A program made the position numbers and the translations under genes. Positions 1 through 11,340 of a DNA stretch of 64,000 nt are shown here, piece after piece (the stretch's first letter is position 1; each line of letters begins with the position of its first letter). Source of the stretch: Benincasa hispida (taxonomy: Eukaryota; Streptophyta; Magnoliopsida; Cucurbitales; Cucurbitaceae); the NCBI RefSeq assembly GCF_009727055.1, contig NC_052357.1:4061200-4125199 (forward strand). Reading direction: 5' to 3'. The notes under the pieces are model-generated. The model ran no database searches, was not told the origin of the DNA, and worked only from the letters and a program-made list of their open reading frames with translations.

Positions 1-53
1 ATAAATAGTATATAAAATTGATTCTATGATAAGATACCCTATCAAATTCATAC

Positions 54-1777
54 CACTATTTCTGCCATGGCAACAATTTGCATGATTGCCTGGAATTTTC
101 TGTATAATACAAACAGAAGCAGCAGATTTGGATCAAAATTTATCACCTAAATATGATATGTAGATAAGGGTCTACATAATAAATGCATACTTGAACATCT
201 TGTATTTTGTACGAATGGCATCGTGCATTGCTTGAACATCCTCCTCCAGAATAAAACTTAGTTGTTCTTGCAATACCAGTATATTTTGATATATGTGGCG
301 GAAGATCACATAGAAGGAAATGAAGTAATTAAGCAGAAGTAGGACCTGTATCGAATAGGAAGCTGGAATTAAGAATCAAGGGAAGAGAAATTGTGCAGCA
401 GCAATCATTTCTTAAGCATAACAATAACTGCTGAAAGTTGGAGAGGGTATAGATCTCAGTAAACTTACAGAGAAGTAAGGTATGGAAGCTCGGTAACCAA
501 CAAGAGTCAAATAAAAAATACAGCCAATCGAAGCAGTTGTTCGTCGCTCAGAAACTGAAAGGTGCTCGGACATGATGCAATAACCATGGGAAATAAGTAA
601 AAAGGACACAACAGAAGCTGTCTGAAAGAGCACTCCAGTTACATATACCCCAAATGACATCCATAAAGAACATGTCTGAATATAAAAGCATGAATACCTG
701 CAATTGTAGATTTAATAGGAGTTCAGAGTGGACCAAGAGAAGATAGAAAAGTAAAGAACAATTACAAAATTTGCAGACTAATCTCATCCCAAATCTGATT
801 AAGTGAAGATTTCATTTCGATATTGAATACAAATAACAACAGTTTTATAAACGAAAGGAAAAGGGGCATCAAAAAATGCATTAAACGTACCAGAAAAGGA
901 AAGATAAGGTTAGTTGCAGGGCTTTTAGAAGAGGAACGGATGCAAGTGACCACTGCAAGTTATTGGTCTGTTCTCGTGCAACAACAATCCCAAAAAATAT
1001 GAAAAAGAAATCATAATCAATTCAAAATCCACTCCTCAAGCTACAAAAACGACGATGATTGAAAAACCAGAAGTAAACGCTAAGAACATAATTTTCAAAG
1101 AAGAATACACTTGCAATTAAAAGAACTTATCCGTCCTTTTCTTAAGGCGAAAATTTCTAATCTCCGTAACAAAGTAGAAAGGGGAAATGAATTAATTATA
1201 GTTGGATTACATTGAATTGCTTACAAAACATGACCAACAGCTAACTCGGTCATAAATTACAGAATCAAAACAGAGACAAATTAAAAAACTGAATAATCTA
1301 ACGAATTAATCGGAAAAATCCTCTCGGCAAGTAAATAGTGGATACTGCATAGAGATCGAACAAAAACCTCCAAAGTCCGTACTCCATTAAAACCAGACAA
1401 ACTCTGTTAGTGTGTCAGGATAAGGAGAGATATGTAATTTAATCTAATCGAAACGGTCAAAGTAGGCTCCATCGATGCAGAAATTGAACATTCAAAGTGT
1501 TCACTTCAAGAAGCCAGAAACAACTAAGAGATTCATGAAAATCAAGCAAAATAGCTCTTAATCTAAAGGAATTTAAAAACTGAAAAAGCTGATTCAAGTT
1601 GAAGAAGTATGAAAGTATATGAACCTGAAAGTGACGATTCTTGTAGGTGTTAACAGTCCATGAACAGGCGGAGAGAAGCCAGATGAAGGAGAAGGCCAAG
1701 TAGAGAGAAGGAAGAGGGCGATACGACTCGTCGACTCCGACGGGATGCGACGTGACGACACTGTCGGACACGTTCAT
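54..1777 (-). CDS. Multi-pass membrane protein, Lung7TM/GOST-like core (5' part, five exons)
   Basis: Spliced gene on the minus strand, running off the left edge. Exons that join in frame: 1625-1777, 891-967, 469-697, 191-345, 54-99 (220 codons), each intron with GT donor and AG acceptor. The ATG at 1777 is preceded two codons upstream by an in-frame TAG, so the start is well set. Hydrophobic segments begin near residue 24 (YLAFSFIWLLSACSW), then LTLSFLFWYSCFYI, GVYVTGVLFQTASVVSFLLI and a segment from VLLLLNYFISFYVIF; a conserved-looking loop ERRTTASIG follows LISHGYCI. The LxSxGYxI-loop layout and segment spacing recall the seven-helix core of the plant Lung7TM/GOST (intimal-thickness-related receptor) family, from memory. 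No long luminal domain precedes the helices. It probably sits in endomembranes (inference). The C-terminal part is outside the window. Existence is near certain; family assignment moderate. Confidence 0.82.
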
Positions 1778-2229
1778 TCTCTACGAATCAGAAAATTTTT
1801 CAAATAAAGATAGTATTGCCCTTTTTTCGGTGGATAGAAGTGGGCATTTTTTGCGATACACATGCGCCAGTTCCCATAAATACTCGTTTTTGCATGCTTT
1901 GATTACGTGGAAATTTCAAATCAATTTTTATTTTATGCAGATATAAAATAAATGGTAATTATTTTAAATCGCAAATTTACCGAAATTATTTTTTAATATA
2001 GCAAAAATGTCTCTATCTATTAATGATAGACGATCACTATCTATTACACAATGATATTTTATTATATTTATAAATAAGTTCTCATTTTCTTATATTTGAA
2101 AACGACCCATAAATAAATCAATTTCTTATTATGTAAATTAGAAGGTAATCTTTCCTATCTATTTCACAAACTTTGTTACATGATATAATATTAAATTTTT
2201 CTTTACTAAATTTTTTGATCGATTGACAA

Positions 2230-2375
2230 TTTAACATGATGTCAGAGCAGGTGGTCTAAGGAGGTCTTGTGTTCAAACCTCCATCCATAATTATTATCTA
2301 ATATAGATTACACTCATACATAAAATGATCTGGTGAACCTATGATGCACTTAATCCCAAGCTCTACTTTTCTTTA
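2230..2375 (+). repeat. SINE-like remnant (tRNA-related head)
   Basis: The segment starts with TCAGAGCAGGTGGTCTAAGG and is followed by TTGTGTTCAAACCTCC, which resembles a pol III B box (GGTTCRANNCC). It ends in CTTTAAAAAAA about 130 bases later. This order (tRNA-like head, short body, A-rich tail) is what a decayed plant SINE looks like. It cannot be a working tRNA: no acceptor stem closes around it. A chance match is possible. Confidence 0.3.
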
Positions 2376-3529
2376 AAAAAATCATTTTTCTGACCACATA
2401 ACAATTTTTTTGTTAGACAAGATGGATGCAGTTTAGGCAATACTTAAATATTTTCATACAGAAAATAATACACCACACCACTACATGTGTGTAACAACTT
2501 TGACTCAAATAGTGGTAACAAATGACAAAATACAAATTATTAGAAAAATGTAAAAATAAAATAGAGAGGTAAAGATTCTCCCCAATAATTCTTTTTGGCC
2601 CAAATTTATATTCATACAACTCAAGAGAGAGAAAAAAAAACATGGATAGGTAGAAATTCCAATGGTATATTCTTTAACCAATTGAAAATTCTATTATATG
2701 AATGCTAAAGATGACAATTATTTTATTCAAACAAATATCTTGAGCTTCATTAAAAATATAGGGTCATAAAACTAATTTTTTTCCTTAGCTTAATTATATA
2801 AACATTTTTTAAAAACCAAAATTAATATAAGCATTTAAATTTCACTAATTAAATAAATCCATATCCTACCGATTTACCAACGGTGAGAAAATTATACAGT
2901 ACTATAGATATGTATCTTTTATAAGTTAGCTTAAAGTTCGGGAATAGTAATTATTTGATCTAATTTGTAATGGACAAAAAGTAGTATAGGATTAAAAACA
3001 ATAAAAATGAATTAATTATTAATATAAAAATGACTTTAAAATGATAATTTAATAATAACTTTTATCATTGAGATTGACTCGCATAAAAAATGGATAAATA
3101 TGTCAGAAAGCGAAGATTGATAGAACGACATCGTACTAATCAATTCACCAATTTTTTTCGACACATCAACCATATCATCTAACGATTGCTATTTCCCCAT
3201 TTTATTTTTCATTTAACAAAGGAAGAGTGTTATAGTATTAAATTAAGTAATAAACATTAATTAATTGCTAACATAAACATTAAAAAATAGTAATTTGATA
3301 ATAACTTTTATTGTTAAGACAACACACAGAAAACATGGTTTGGTTTGTCGAAAAATGAGGGTTGGTTGAGTGATGTCTATAAACCAATTCACCAATTTTT
3401 TCGGAACATCAACTCCATCACCCAAAGATTGCTATCTCCTAATTTTGTAGGTTTTGTTATTAATATAGTATTATATTTTATAATGACATGATTAAATTCA
3501 ACAACAAGTAGATTAGAGAAATTCATCAT

Positions 3530-3605
3530 AGACCTCGTGGTTACTAGTACATTCGAATGTCAATTGAGTTAAATTTTTGTTATCATTCTAACAAACTTTG
3601 GGTTA
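3530..3605 (-). repeat. SINE-like fragment
   Basis: On the minus strand TTAACTCAATTGACATTCG resembles a tRNA A box context, followed by ACCACGAGGTCTATGATG, a degenerate B box context. A similar head occurs at 40420-40500 on the plus strand. Two loosely similar copies in one window favour a dispersed SINE-like family, but the pieces are short and degenerate. Confidence 0.27.
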
Positions 3606-4633
3606 ATATATTAATCAAAATTATTTAATGGAAATGTTATAAAGTTTTAATGTAACAATAATGATGTGTCAAATTCTAAATAAAGAAAATATATATTTTG
3701 GTAGTACTACAAATATTTCAATTTTGTGTCAGCTGAGAATGATTGAGATAGCACAGAACATTCAATAATCTTCATAGGACGTGCAGCCCATCTCAAAGCT
3801 TTTGGTCGGAAAACATTTCCATCTAAAGATTTGGAAAGACCCACAAATAATAATAATCTAATTAATGATTTTTTTATTAAAAAGAAAAAGAGTAACTAAA
3901 CTTTGAATATTATTGAAGTTTAGGAAAATGATTGTGGAGATAAATATAACGTTTCAGCCACATAGCATTGATTTATAATTATATTAATAAAAATAATATA
4001 TTGCTATTGTGATTTATTGATGTGTATTATAATTCTTTAAAATAAATATGACTTTCTTTTAAATTGTTTTCGAATAAAGAAAAATAAACCAATTTATTTA
4101 TAAAGGTAGCAAAACATCACTATTAGTAGACTACGATAAAAATCTATCAATATTTGATAGATATCTATCGCAGTCTATCATTGATATCCAATGACATTTT
4201 ACTATCTTTGTAAATATTTTTAACAGTTTTATCATTTAAAATAATTATCATTTTTCTCCGATAATAAAATGTGGCCTATTTTACTATTATTAAACTAGGT
4301 TAAATTATTTACAAAATATTTCTAAAACTTAAAGTTTGCTTCAATTATGTTTTAAAAATTTGTTTTTTTTTTAATCTTTAAACCCCGAAATTTGCTTCAA
4401 GATATTATTGTAGAGTTTTCTAAATTATTAAAATAAAATAAAAATTGATGTGACGACTAATGTGTAAAATTTGAAAGACATATATACGTGATATTGTCTA
4501 CCACATCATTCACGTAAATTAACATGACAACTAATATAAAAATATTTTATTCTAATGTTTAAAAAATAAAAAGATATTTTAGAACATATTCAAAGTTTAA
4601 AGTGCATTTTTTAGGCAAATTTAAAAGTTCTAT

Positions 4634-5194
4634 TAGCGGTGGATTGGGTGAAAAACTTTTTAGACCCAGCCAAATTGTTTGGTTTATAAATTTCTTCAAC
4701 CCAAATAATCCTTATTAAAAATTGAACCCAACCCAATCTAACTCAACCATGAAATATTTGAGTAGGGTTGGTTGGGGTTAATCAGGTCATTTATTTAAAA
4801 TTTTATTCTAAAAAGAAGCAAAACGTAAATATGTAAAAATCTAATTTAATTATTTTCATATATTGAATTAAAATTAACAACTCAATTTCAATTTATATAG
4901 TAGAAATTTTCTTTATAAAGTGCAAAGAAACTAGTTTTAAGAGTTGTTGAAGAATAAATTATTCAAAAAAATATTTAAATTAAAAAAAAATTAAAATCAA
5001 TATATGTATAAATAATTGTGTTATAAGTAACAAAAAAAATATATATTTTAAAGTTAATAACAAATTCGGTCTAGGTTATATTAGATGAATCCATGAACCA
5101 ACCTAACTCATAAAATTTTAATTTATTTGAATTCAACCCAGCCCAAATAAGTTGGTAAATTTTTTCAGGTTATCGGGCTTTTTGGACACCCCTA
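4634..5194. mobile_element. Eroded non-autonomous hAT-like element (561 bp)
   Basis: The ends form a short imperfect terminal inverted repeat: TAGCGGTG at the left, and the reverse complement of CACCCCTA at the right. The flanking 8-mers AGTTCTAT (4626-4633) and ATTTCAAT (5195-5202) agree at six of eight positions, which fits an aged 8-bp hAT target duplication. The interior is AT-rich with clusters of ACCCAACCC- and GGGTTGG-type words that can fold back on each other. No coding capacity. Class rests on the TSD length and TIR style. Confidence 0.55.
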
Positions 5195-5202
5195 ATTTCA
5201 AT

Positions 5203-6576
5203 AATAAAAATGAAAACAAACTTTAGAAATATTTTGTATAATTTAACCTTGTTCCGATCATTATTATATTATACGAGCAAAAACAATGGAAAACTTAATT
5301 TGAAGGTTGATATATGAACGTAGCATTAGGTGAACAAACCTTACTTAACAAACTCAGTATCTTATTCCTTTTGATCTCTAACTTCTAATCCAATTCAAGC
5401 CATATAGATTCAAACCCATTATTAGAAGCATTAAATAAAAGAAAAATAAATATCATCAATTTGTTCAGCAGTTATGGTGTGATTGGTAGAGTAGGATACC
5501 CATCTCAAAAATCCTTTTATGATTTATATAATTATTATTCAAAGAGTCAAAAGTTCTTTTGACAATAAAAATATATTATATGATTGTTCACGTTTCTTCT
5601 TTTGGTTGACTTTTTTGGTGGTAATAATAATTAGTGCGGTAGTTTTAGATCACTAACTAGATTTTCCTCTCAATAAACAAACTCGAAATATTTAATCAAT
5701 AGCATGACCTTTTTTTTATTAAAAAAAAAAAAATTAAAGTTTTTAAATATATTGTTTATTGGTAATCGTATTTCAACAAATTTATTCACCTAATTTGACA
5801 CCAAACCTTGCACATATAGCTTTAAGAAACACAAGGTTAAAGATGTCAGGTAAGATTTAAATTTCTTTTGGGAAAAAAAAAAAGTAAAACTTATGGAAAG
5901 AATTAAACTGCATACCTCTAAATTGTTAGTACATATTTGTCACAGGCTAAATTTGTTTTGACAAAATATTTTAATTTGTATCAAAAGTAATATGTAAATT
6001 TAATGGTTATTACAATTTTTTTTTTTTTTTTTTTAAGAGTACCACAAAAGACTTGAGAAGGTGCAAAGAGAGAATTTTGGATAGAAATAATTTAAGTTTT
6101 TTTTTAAAAAATTTAAATATACAGAAAAAAATACACCCTTAACCTAAATAGAATTTGAATATTTACATTTTAAAACTCGATATTTTAGGTCTCGTTTAGT
6201 AACCATTTAGTTTTTTATTTTTGTTTGTTGAATTCTTAGTCAAATTCCAAAAACAAAAACAACTTTTTGAAAGCTACTTTTTTTTAGTTCTAATTTGTTT
6301 TTTTTAAACCATTAGTGAAAAGTAGATAACAAAGAAAACAATTTAGATATTGAAGTAGTATCCATAGGCTTAATTTTAAAAAACAAAATGATTATCAAAT
6401 GGGGTATTTAACTTTTAAAGTTTGAGATAACGTTTAAAAAAAAAAAAACTTTTACGGTCAGTTTTGTTTACTGTAGCTAATAAAAACTCACTATTTTATT
6501 ATAATTATTCCCTTGAGCTAACATGAGATAATTAATTATACGGTTGGAGCTGCACTAATTTATTTGATAAATTAGT
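5203..6576. other. AT-rich intergenic DNA with one MITE copy
   Basis: Long A and T runs (for example near 5725, 5875, 6015 and 6440) and stops in every frame; no gene is supported. The block at about 6190-6404 is a member of the MITE family listed separately. The right edge is the 5' LTR of Copia element D. Confidence 0.6.
6190..6404. repeat. MITE, GTTTGGTAACC family, copy 1 (degenerate)
   Basis: It starts CTCGTTTAGTAACCATTTAG and ends in the near reverse complement ATGATTATCAAATGGGG. Between them are the family hallmarks: AGTCAAATTCCAAAAAC, then a poly-T/AGTT block, then ACCATTAGTGAAAAGTAGAT and GTATCCATAGGCTTAATTTT. The same order occurs at 38404-39348 and, reversed, at 46645-48750. There is no open reading frame; it is a small non-autonomous DNA element. 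Confidence 0.6.
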
Positions 6577-6925
6577 TATTATTATAAATATTATAATAAT
6601 AAATAGATGTCCATTGTTTAATGTCTCAAAACTATGTGTTACCCTTCATGTTGTCCATATGCTTGTCCATATATCTCGTAATTATTCATACATGTTGTCT
6701 TGTCACTTTGCCTATAAATAGTGGCATTTGGTGGATCTTAAAAATGCACATACATTGGTGAGAATTCCACTTCAAAATTCTACTAATTTACATATTATCC
6801 AATTTTATAATTTTAGTTATTTTATTTTATTTTATATTTTATATATTTAATATTAATATATAATATAATAATATATTATATTTTCTCCATATCCGTGTTC
6901 CCGTTGTACTTCTCATTTCGCAACA
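6577..6925 (+). repeat. 5' LTR of Copia element D
   Basis: The LTR begins near TATTATTATAAATATT and ends near CGCAACA. It matches the 3' copy at 34216 through the CTATAAATAGTGGCATTTGG block (a TATA-like CTATAAATA sits at about 6711-6719) and the CATTGGTGAGAATTCCACTT block. The sequence just after it, CGTTATCAGCACGAGC at 6926-6941, is in primer-binding-site position. The primer tRNA is not identified; the simple TGGTATCAGA form is absent. Confidence 0.72.
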
Positions 6926-7086
6926 CGTTATCAGCACGAGCTCTTGTCATTTTCCCCACTAAAGGTAGGTTCTAAAGGTATGTCGGTTTTTCCTCTTCGT
7001 TATAATTAATAAATTTAATGTTATTTTGCATATTCAATATCTATTAAATTTCTAACATAAGTATAATATTTTATGATAGTGCTGTC

Positions 7087-7700
7087 ATGACAAATCTCAC
7101 AAAATTAAAATTTGCCGCCCTTGATATTAATGACAATAATTATTTGTCATGGGTACTTGATGCCGAAATTCACATGGATGCTATGAACTTGGGAGAAATA
7201 ATTAAAGAATGAAATACGATATCCAGTCAAGACAAAGAAAAAGCGATGATTTTTCTTCGTCATTATATCCACGAGGGATTGAAAATGGAGTATCTTACAA
7301 TAAAAGATCCTCATATCTTGTGGAAAATTTTGAAAGAGAGGTATGATAATCAAAAAGCAGTTATTCTTCCTAAAGCTCGTTATGAGTTGATGCACTTGAG
7401 GCTACAAGATTTCAATCAGTAAATGATTACAACTCCACATTATTTAAAATCCATTCGAAATTGTTATTATGCAGAGAGAAAATTACTAATACCGATATGT
7501 TAAAGAAGACATTTTCTACATTTCATGTCTCAAATATGCTCCTGCAGCAATAATATCAAGAGAAAGGTTTTAAATAGTATTCTGAATTAATTTCATATCT
7601 TCTCATGACCGAATAAAATAATGAGTTATTGAAGAAAAATCGTAAATCTCGACTAATTGGAACGACACTGAAATGAATGCTGTGAATTTTAATAATAATC
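7087..7700 (+). pseudogene. Copia D Gag, N-terminal part (interrupted)
   Basis: The ATG at 7087 starts MTNLTKLKFAALDINDNN, followed by YLSWVLDAEIHMDAMNLG. An in-frame TGA comes at about 7210, after which the same frame continues with EKAMIFLRHYIHEGLKMEYL and YDNQKAVILPKARYELMHLR, typical of the Gag domain of a common plant Copia lineage. More stops and shifts follow after 7420. Gag would form the cytoplasmic virus-like particle. The frame is cut at 7700 by element A, and the likely continuation is 30043-30474. It is a relic: at least three stops, no intact Gag. Confidence 0.75.
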
Positions 7701-9752
7701 TTAAGGAAAACGGACATGAGGATTTCCATGAGCAGTGAAAGGATCGTTCCAAATTTCATTCGTATATGAACATTAACAATTACAATCAAGAAACAGAAAC
7801 TACAGGCTATGCATAAAACAAAATTACACCATGCTTTAGTAAGATCAAGGGATAGAATTCACATACCTTTGAAGACTCATCTTCAACACCCTTGATCACG
7901 AACACTCGAATAGACTCCAAAAGTGCAACATCCGAACGCTCAAACTCAACGATCTCCAAGATCACAAACAATCGACAACCACCATATGAACTCTACGAAC
8001 CCAACAAACGACCTCCACAAACATCGACTATGTCGAGTTGAGTACGATACCCCACAATGGCTACCTTGGTATTCTCGGTGTGAGAATCCATAAATGTGGG
8101 CTCTGTGTGGACTTGGTTAAAGGAAGAGACCGGAGGAACAATCTTGTAAACGATTGAGCAAGTGGGAGATGACAGTGTATATCGTATAGACGATGCCCAA
8201 TCGTTTAGAAGAAGCTTGCGATCGTTTTGCTATCGGCCAGATGAGTGAACTACCGTATAGTTTCATTCCACGATCATCTAGTCTCTCTTCAGCTGTCGTT
8301 TAGTAAATTTCATTTACTTGATAGCCACCGTGAGTAATTTTCGAGACTAGAAAATCTCACTTTTATCAACTACTAAATTTAGGAAAACATTTTTTCTTTT
8401 ATCTCACGGTTACCATGAAACCACCAATAACCTCCCACTCAATTGGTTATTAGAGAAAATGAGATAATTATCCAATAATTAATATTATTATAAATATATA
8501 TGATAAACAACTTACCATACTATATTTATAACCTATAGTTTTAATATTTCATCTCATGAAACATATAAACCATAGCTCTTTTTTCTATTTCATGGTCCTT
8601 AATGTAAATCTCATTTACATTAATCCTCCACTTGATGTATCTTATACATCACACCGATCATATCATATACAATCAAATTACCTCTTGTCAATTTGAACAT
8701 TTCAAATCAACACCAAAAACTAATCCTCAACTTGAATCCATTGAGCTACCAAGGGGATCTTATGGACCTGTAGCTCGAAGCTCCAACGGTACGTGAATAA
8801 CTGACTAAACTCTTTAGTCACGGGATCCACCATTCGTTAACCGTATCCACTAAAGACCGACAGTTGAACTCTCCTTACTACATATATATTATGTGTCCAT
8901 ATCAACCAATCAACAGTGCGATAACCCTTCACAGATCGCTCGTAAGTACAGCTGGACCAATAATCGTTATGCCCATGTAGTTACATCTAACTTCTTAAGT
9001 ACCACTGATCCCTCTAATAAACATAAGTCATATTCCTACTATGACTGAGTCGTCTCTTCCAAAGACAAATTGTGACCACTATGTTCAAGCCCCGAAATCA
9101 GCCCTTAAGGGAGCAATCTATCTACTTACCCCTACTTCGGGGAATGAGTGAATTCCATCTTGTGTAAGTGAGTTCCCAGCTCCCAAATCAGAAAATTCTC
9201 CGAAAAGGTAGGCTATTGAGTTGGCAATCTGGCCACTCTCACCCATACTAATCAAAGGACTACCCTCAAAGGAAGGAGTTCCCAAAACATTTAGGATTGA
9301 GGTCATGTCACCTATGATCGTTTAGGTGAGATGTAAGTCTCCAGTATCAATGGCGTTATATACAAAGACTAGTCATCTCGTGGTCCAGTCTTATACAAAC
9401 TCTTTGTATAGGACACCCCCGCTTGCATGTCTTCACATGAGTGGTCAAGATCTACCATCTGTAGTAGTTCACAACACTTGCAAACCTCTACAAAGTGGGT
9501 TGTATCCGTAGTGTCACCAGGATCAAGTATCCCTCCTTAATCCTTATACTACAGACCTATTTAGGTTATCACTTAAGGCATGATCCACTTGTATATCTCA
9601 TATACATGCTTAAGTTTATGTACGATAACCATGGAGCTTTTTTTATTGGATATGAGTAAATGCCAGATAAAATAACTCTTATTTTATTCATAACAATGTG
9701 TATATATTATAAACTACGAGACTCCAGGAGAATTAGGACACCAATCCCAACA
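7701..9752 (-). repeat. 3' LTR of element A (A-family LTR copy 1)
   Basis: 2052 bp. In element orientation it starts TGTTGGGATTGGTGTCCTAA (9752 downwards) and ends near CCGTTTTCCTTAA. It matches copies at 12101-14196, 28013-30037 and 59142-61298 across its length, including TTGGCAATCTGGCCACTCTC and CCATTGAGCTACCAAGGGG blocks. A cluster of CGATCGT/ATCGTTTAG words lies at about 8150-8300. Short ORFs inside it in both directions are not genes. Confidence 0.88.
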
Positions 9753-9855
9753 ATCTGTCACTTGTTCGAATGCCTCGGGAGATGAATGTACAATACAAGA
9801 TAAATAACAATATACAATAAACTAGGGCATACCCCAGTATCATCTCCCACTTACC
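9753..9855 (-). other. Element A, 3' end of internal region (RNase H end to 3' LTR)
   Basis: This short untranslated stretch separates the Pol stop from the 3' LTR. On the minus strand it carries AAGTGGGAGATGATACTGGG close to the Pol end and CCCTAGTTTATTGTATATTG further on. The base run next to the LTR (CAAGTGACAGAT) is a weak polypurine tract compared with AAGTGGGAGTAT in element F, so the tract has decayed or moved. Confidence 0.5.
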
Positions 9856-11303
9856 CTAGACAAGATGTCGCATATCCCACAGACCCAGACTCTCCAGGTT
9901 ACCCTCGAGCACTTTAGCCGTGAGAGCCTTTGTAAAGGGATCAACAACGTTGTGCTCCGACACGATCTTCGTGACAATCACATCATCGTGATGCATAATC
10001 TCCCTAATCAAGTTGTATTTCCACTCTATATACTTGCCCCAATGATGACTCCGAGGTTGTTTCAAATTTGCCACAGCCCCGCTGTTATCACAATAAAGAG
10101 TGATCGGAAAATCCATATTTGGAACAACTTCCAAATCTGTAAGGAAGTTCCTCAGCCAAACAGCCTCCTTGGCTGCTTCACAAGTGGCTACGTATTCGGC
10201 TTCCATAGCAGAGTCTGCAATGCATCCTTTATTGATGCTTTTCCACACTACAACCTCTTCATTCAGAGTAAACACTGACCTCGATGTCGATTTGTGAGAA
10301 TCTCTATCAGTCTGAAATTTAGAGCACGTGTATCCTATAAGGATCAGATCCTTATCTCCATACACGATCATGTAGTTCCTCGTTCTCAGAAGATACTTGA
10401 GGATCGTCTTGACCGCCGTCCAGTGATCAAATCTAGGATTGGGCTGATACTGATTGACAATTTCTACTGTATAGCAAATGTTGGATCTGGTACACAACAT
10501 TGCATACATTAAGCGTCCAACAGTTGAAGCATAGGGAATCCGTCTCATCTCCTCAACTTCTTGAGATGTCTTAGGACATTGATCCTTAGACAAAACGATT
10601 CCATGCCTCAAGGGTAACAAACCCCTCTTGGAATCCTACATCCTGTACCTGATCAACATTTGATCGATGTACGATGCCTGAGACAAGGCTAACCTCTTGT
10701 TCTAACGATCCCGAATGATCTGGATCCCTAGAACATACTGTGCCTCACCCAAATCTTTCATTTGGAACTGGACATCTAGCCATTTCTTAATGTCAGTCAG
10801 ATACCCTACATCATTTCCAATGAGTAGGATATCATCCATATACAGTACCAAGAAAGATACTGAGTTGTTGATGATCTTCTTGTATAAAAAAGGCTCATCA
10901 ACGTTCTGATCAAAGCCAAACGACTTGACTGCAGTGTCAAATCTAATGTTCCACGATCGAGACGCTTGTTTCAGCCCATAAATGGACCCATTAAGCTTGC
11001 AAAATTTTTGCTCTTAATCTGGAACTATAAACCCCTCTGGTTGAGTCATGTAGATAGTCTCCTCAAGATTACCATTAAGAAAGGCAATCTTGACGTCCAT
11101 TTTCCATATCTCATAATCATAAAATGTGGTTATGGACAGGAGTATCTTGATAGACTTGAGCATGACAACAGGTGAGAAAGTTTTCTCATAGTCAACTCTC
11201 TCAACCGGGTATAACCCTTTGCCACGAGTTGAGCCTTAAAGGTTTGCACCTTTCCATCTACACCTCTCTTTCACTTATAAATCCACTTACACCCAATAGG
11301 TCT
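9856..11303 (-). pseudogene. Copia A Pol: reverse transcriptase and RNase H
   Basis: The RNase H end is one open frame of 254 codons (9856-10620). It has IPYASTVGRLMYAMLCTR, then HWTAVKTILKYLLRTRNY, SAMEAEYVATCEAAKEAVWL and LYCDNSGAVA. The first catalytic Asp is gone: the motif usually GYTDSDF reads GYTCSKF. The Glu (MEAEY) and second Asp (YCDN) remain. The RT part (10621-11303) is out of frame in places but keeps YMDD at 10831-10842, and PIGCKWIY at its start. RT copies the element RNA and RNase H removes RNA from the hybrid; this copy cannot do both. Its start is lost at the adapter junction at 11307-11340. Confidence 0.85.
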
Positions 11304-11306
11304 TAC

Positions 11307-11340
11307 CTCTTATACACATCTAGATGTGTATAAGAGACAG
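11307..11340. other. Tn5 mosaic-end (Nextera-type) adapter junction, assembly artefact
   Basis: The bases AGATGTGTATAAGAGACAG (11322-11340) are the complete 19-bp mosaic end, and the 15 bases before them (11307-11321) are its reverse complement, truncated. Two mosaic ends head to head are the junction left by transposase-based mate-pair libraries. The Pol reading frame confirms it is foreign: on the minus strand PRRSGRV runs into the junction and RPIGCKWIY comes out, while the related element F has roughly 55 to 65 codons between those points (58100-58305). So library sequence replaced about 190 bp of real DNA. Confidence 0.93.

Larger units (their letters stand above)
1778..4633. other. AT-rich intergenic DNA
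   Basis: This stretch is upstream of the minus-strand membrane-protein gene, so its promoter must lie just above 1777, but I see no convincing TATA box at a standard distance. The rest is AT-rich with many short homopolymer runs and stops in all frames. It includes short ATCTATCA/TGATAGA-type direct and inverted repeats near 2010-2050 and 4120-4190, which resemble a low-complexity repeat I associate with cucurbit genomes. Two SINE-like scraps are listed separately. No gene is supported. Confidence 0.6.

Noticed and set aside
670..680. Alternative splice acceptor TATATTCAG at 676-678 in exon 3 of the membrane-protein gene
   Set aside because: The acceptor at 698 restores Trp across the junction (TG plus G) and gives WYSCFYIQTCSLW in frame; the inner AG would leave the preceding exon out of phase.
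1752..1946. Plus-strand ORF at 1752-1946
   Set aside because: It is antisense to the first exon and upstream region of the membrane-protein gene; no domain and biased AT-rich composition.
2230..2300. A tRNA gene at about 2230-2300
   Set aside because: B-box-like text is present but no acceptor stem or anticodon arm closes. It was kept only as a SINE-like remnant.
9326..9511. ORFs inside A-family LTRs such as 9326-9511 and 13769-13954
   Set aside because: The same LTR block is closed by stops in the copies at 28013-30037 and 59142-61298; they are LTR sequence.
11307..11340. A possible real transposon end (Tn5-like inverted repeat) in a plant
   Set aside because: The head-to-head mosaic ends are the known library junction, and Pol sequence is missing exactly there. 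A natural bacterial insertion would add sequence and a 9-bp duplication.
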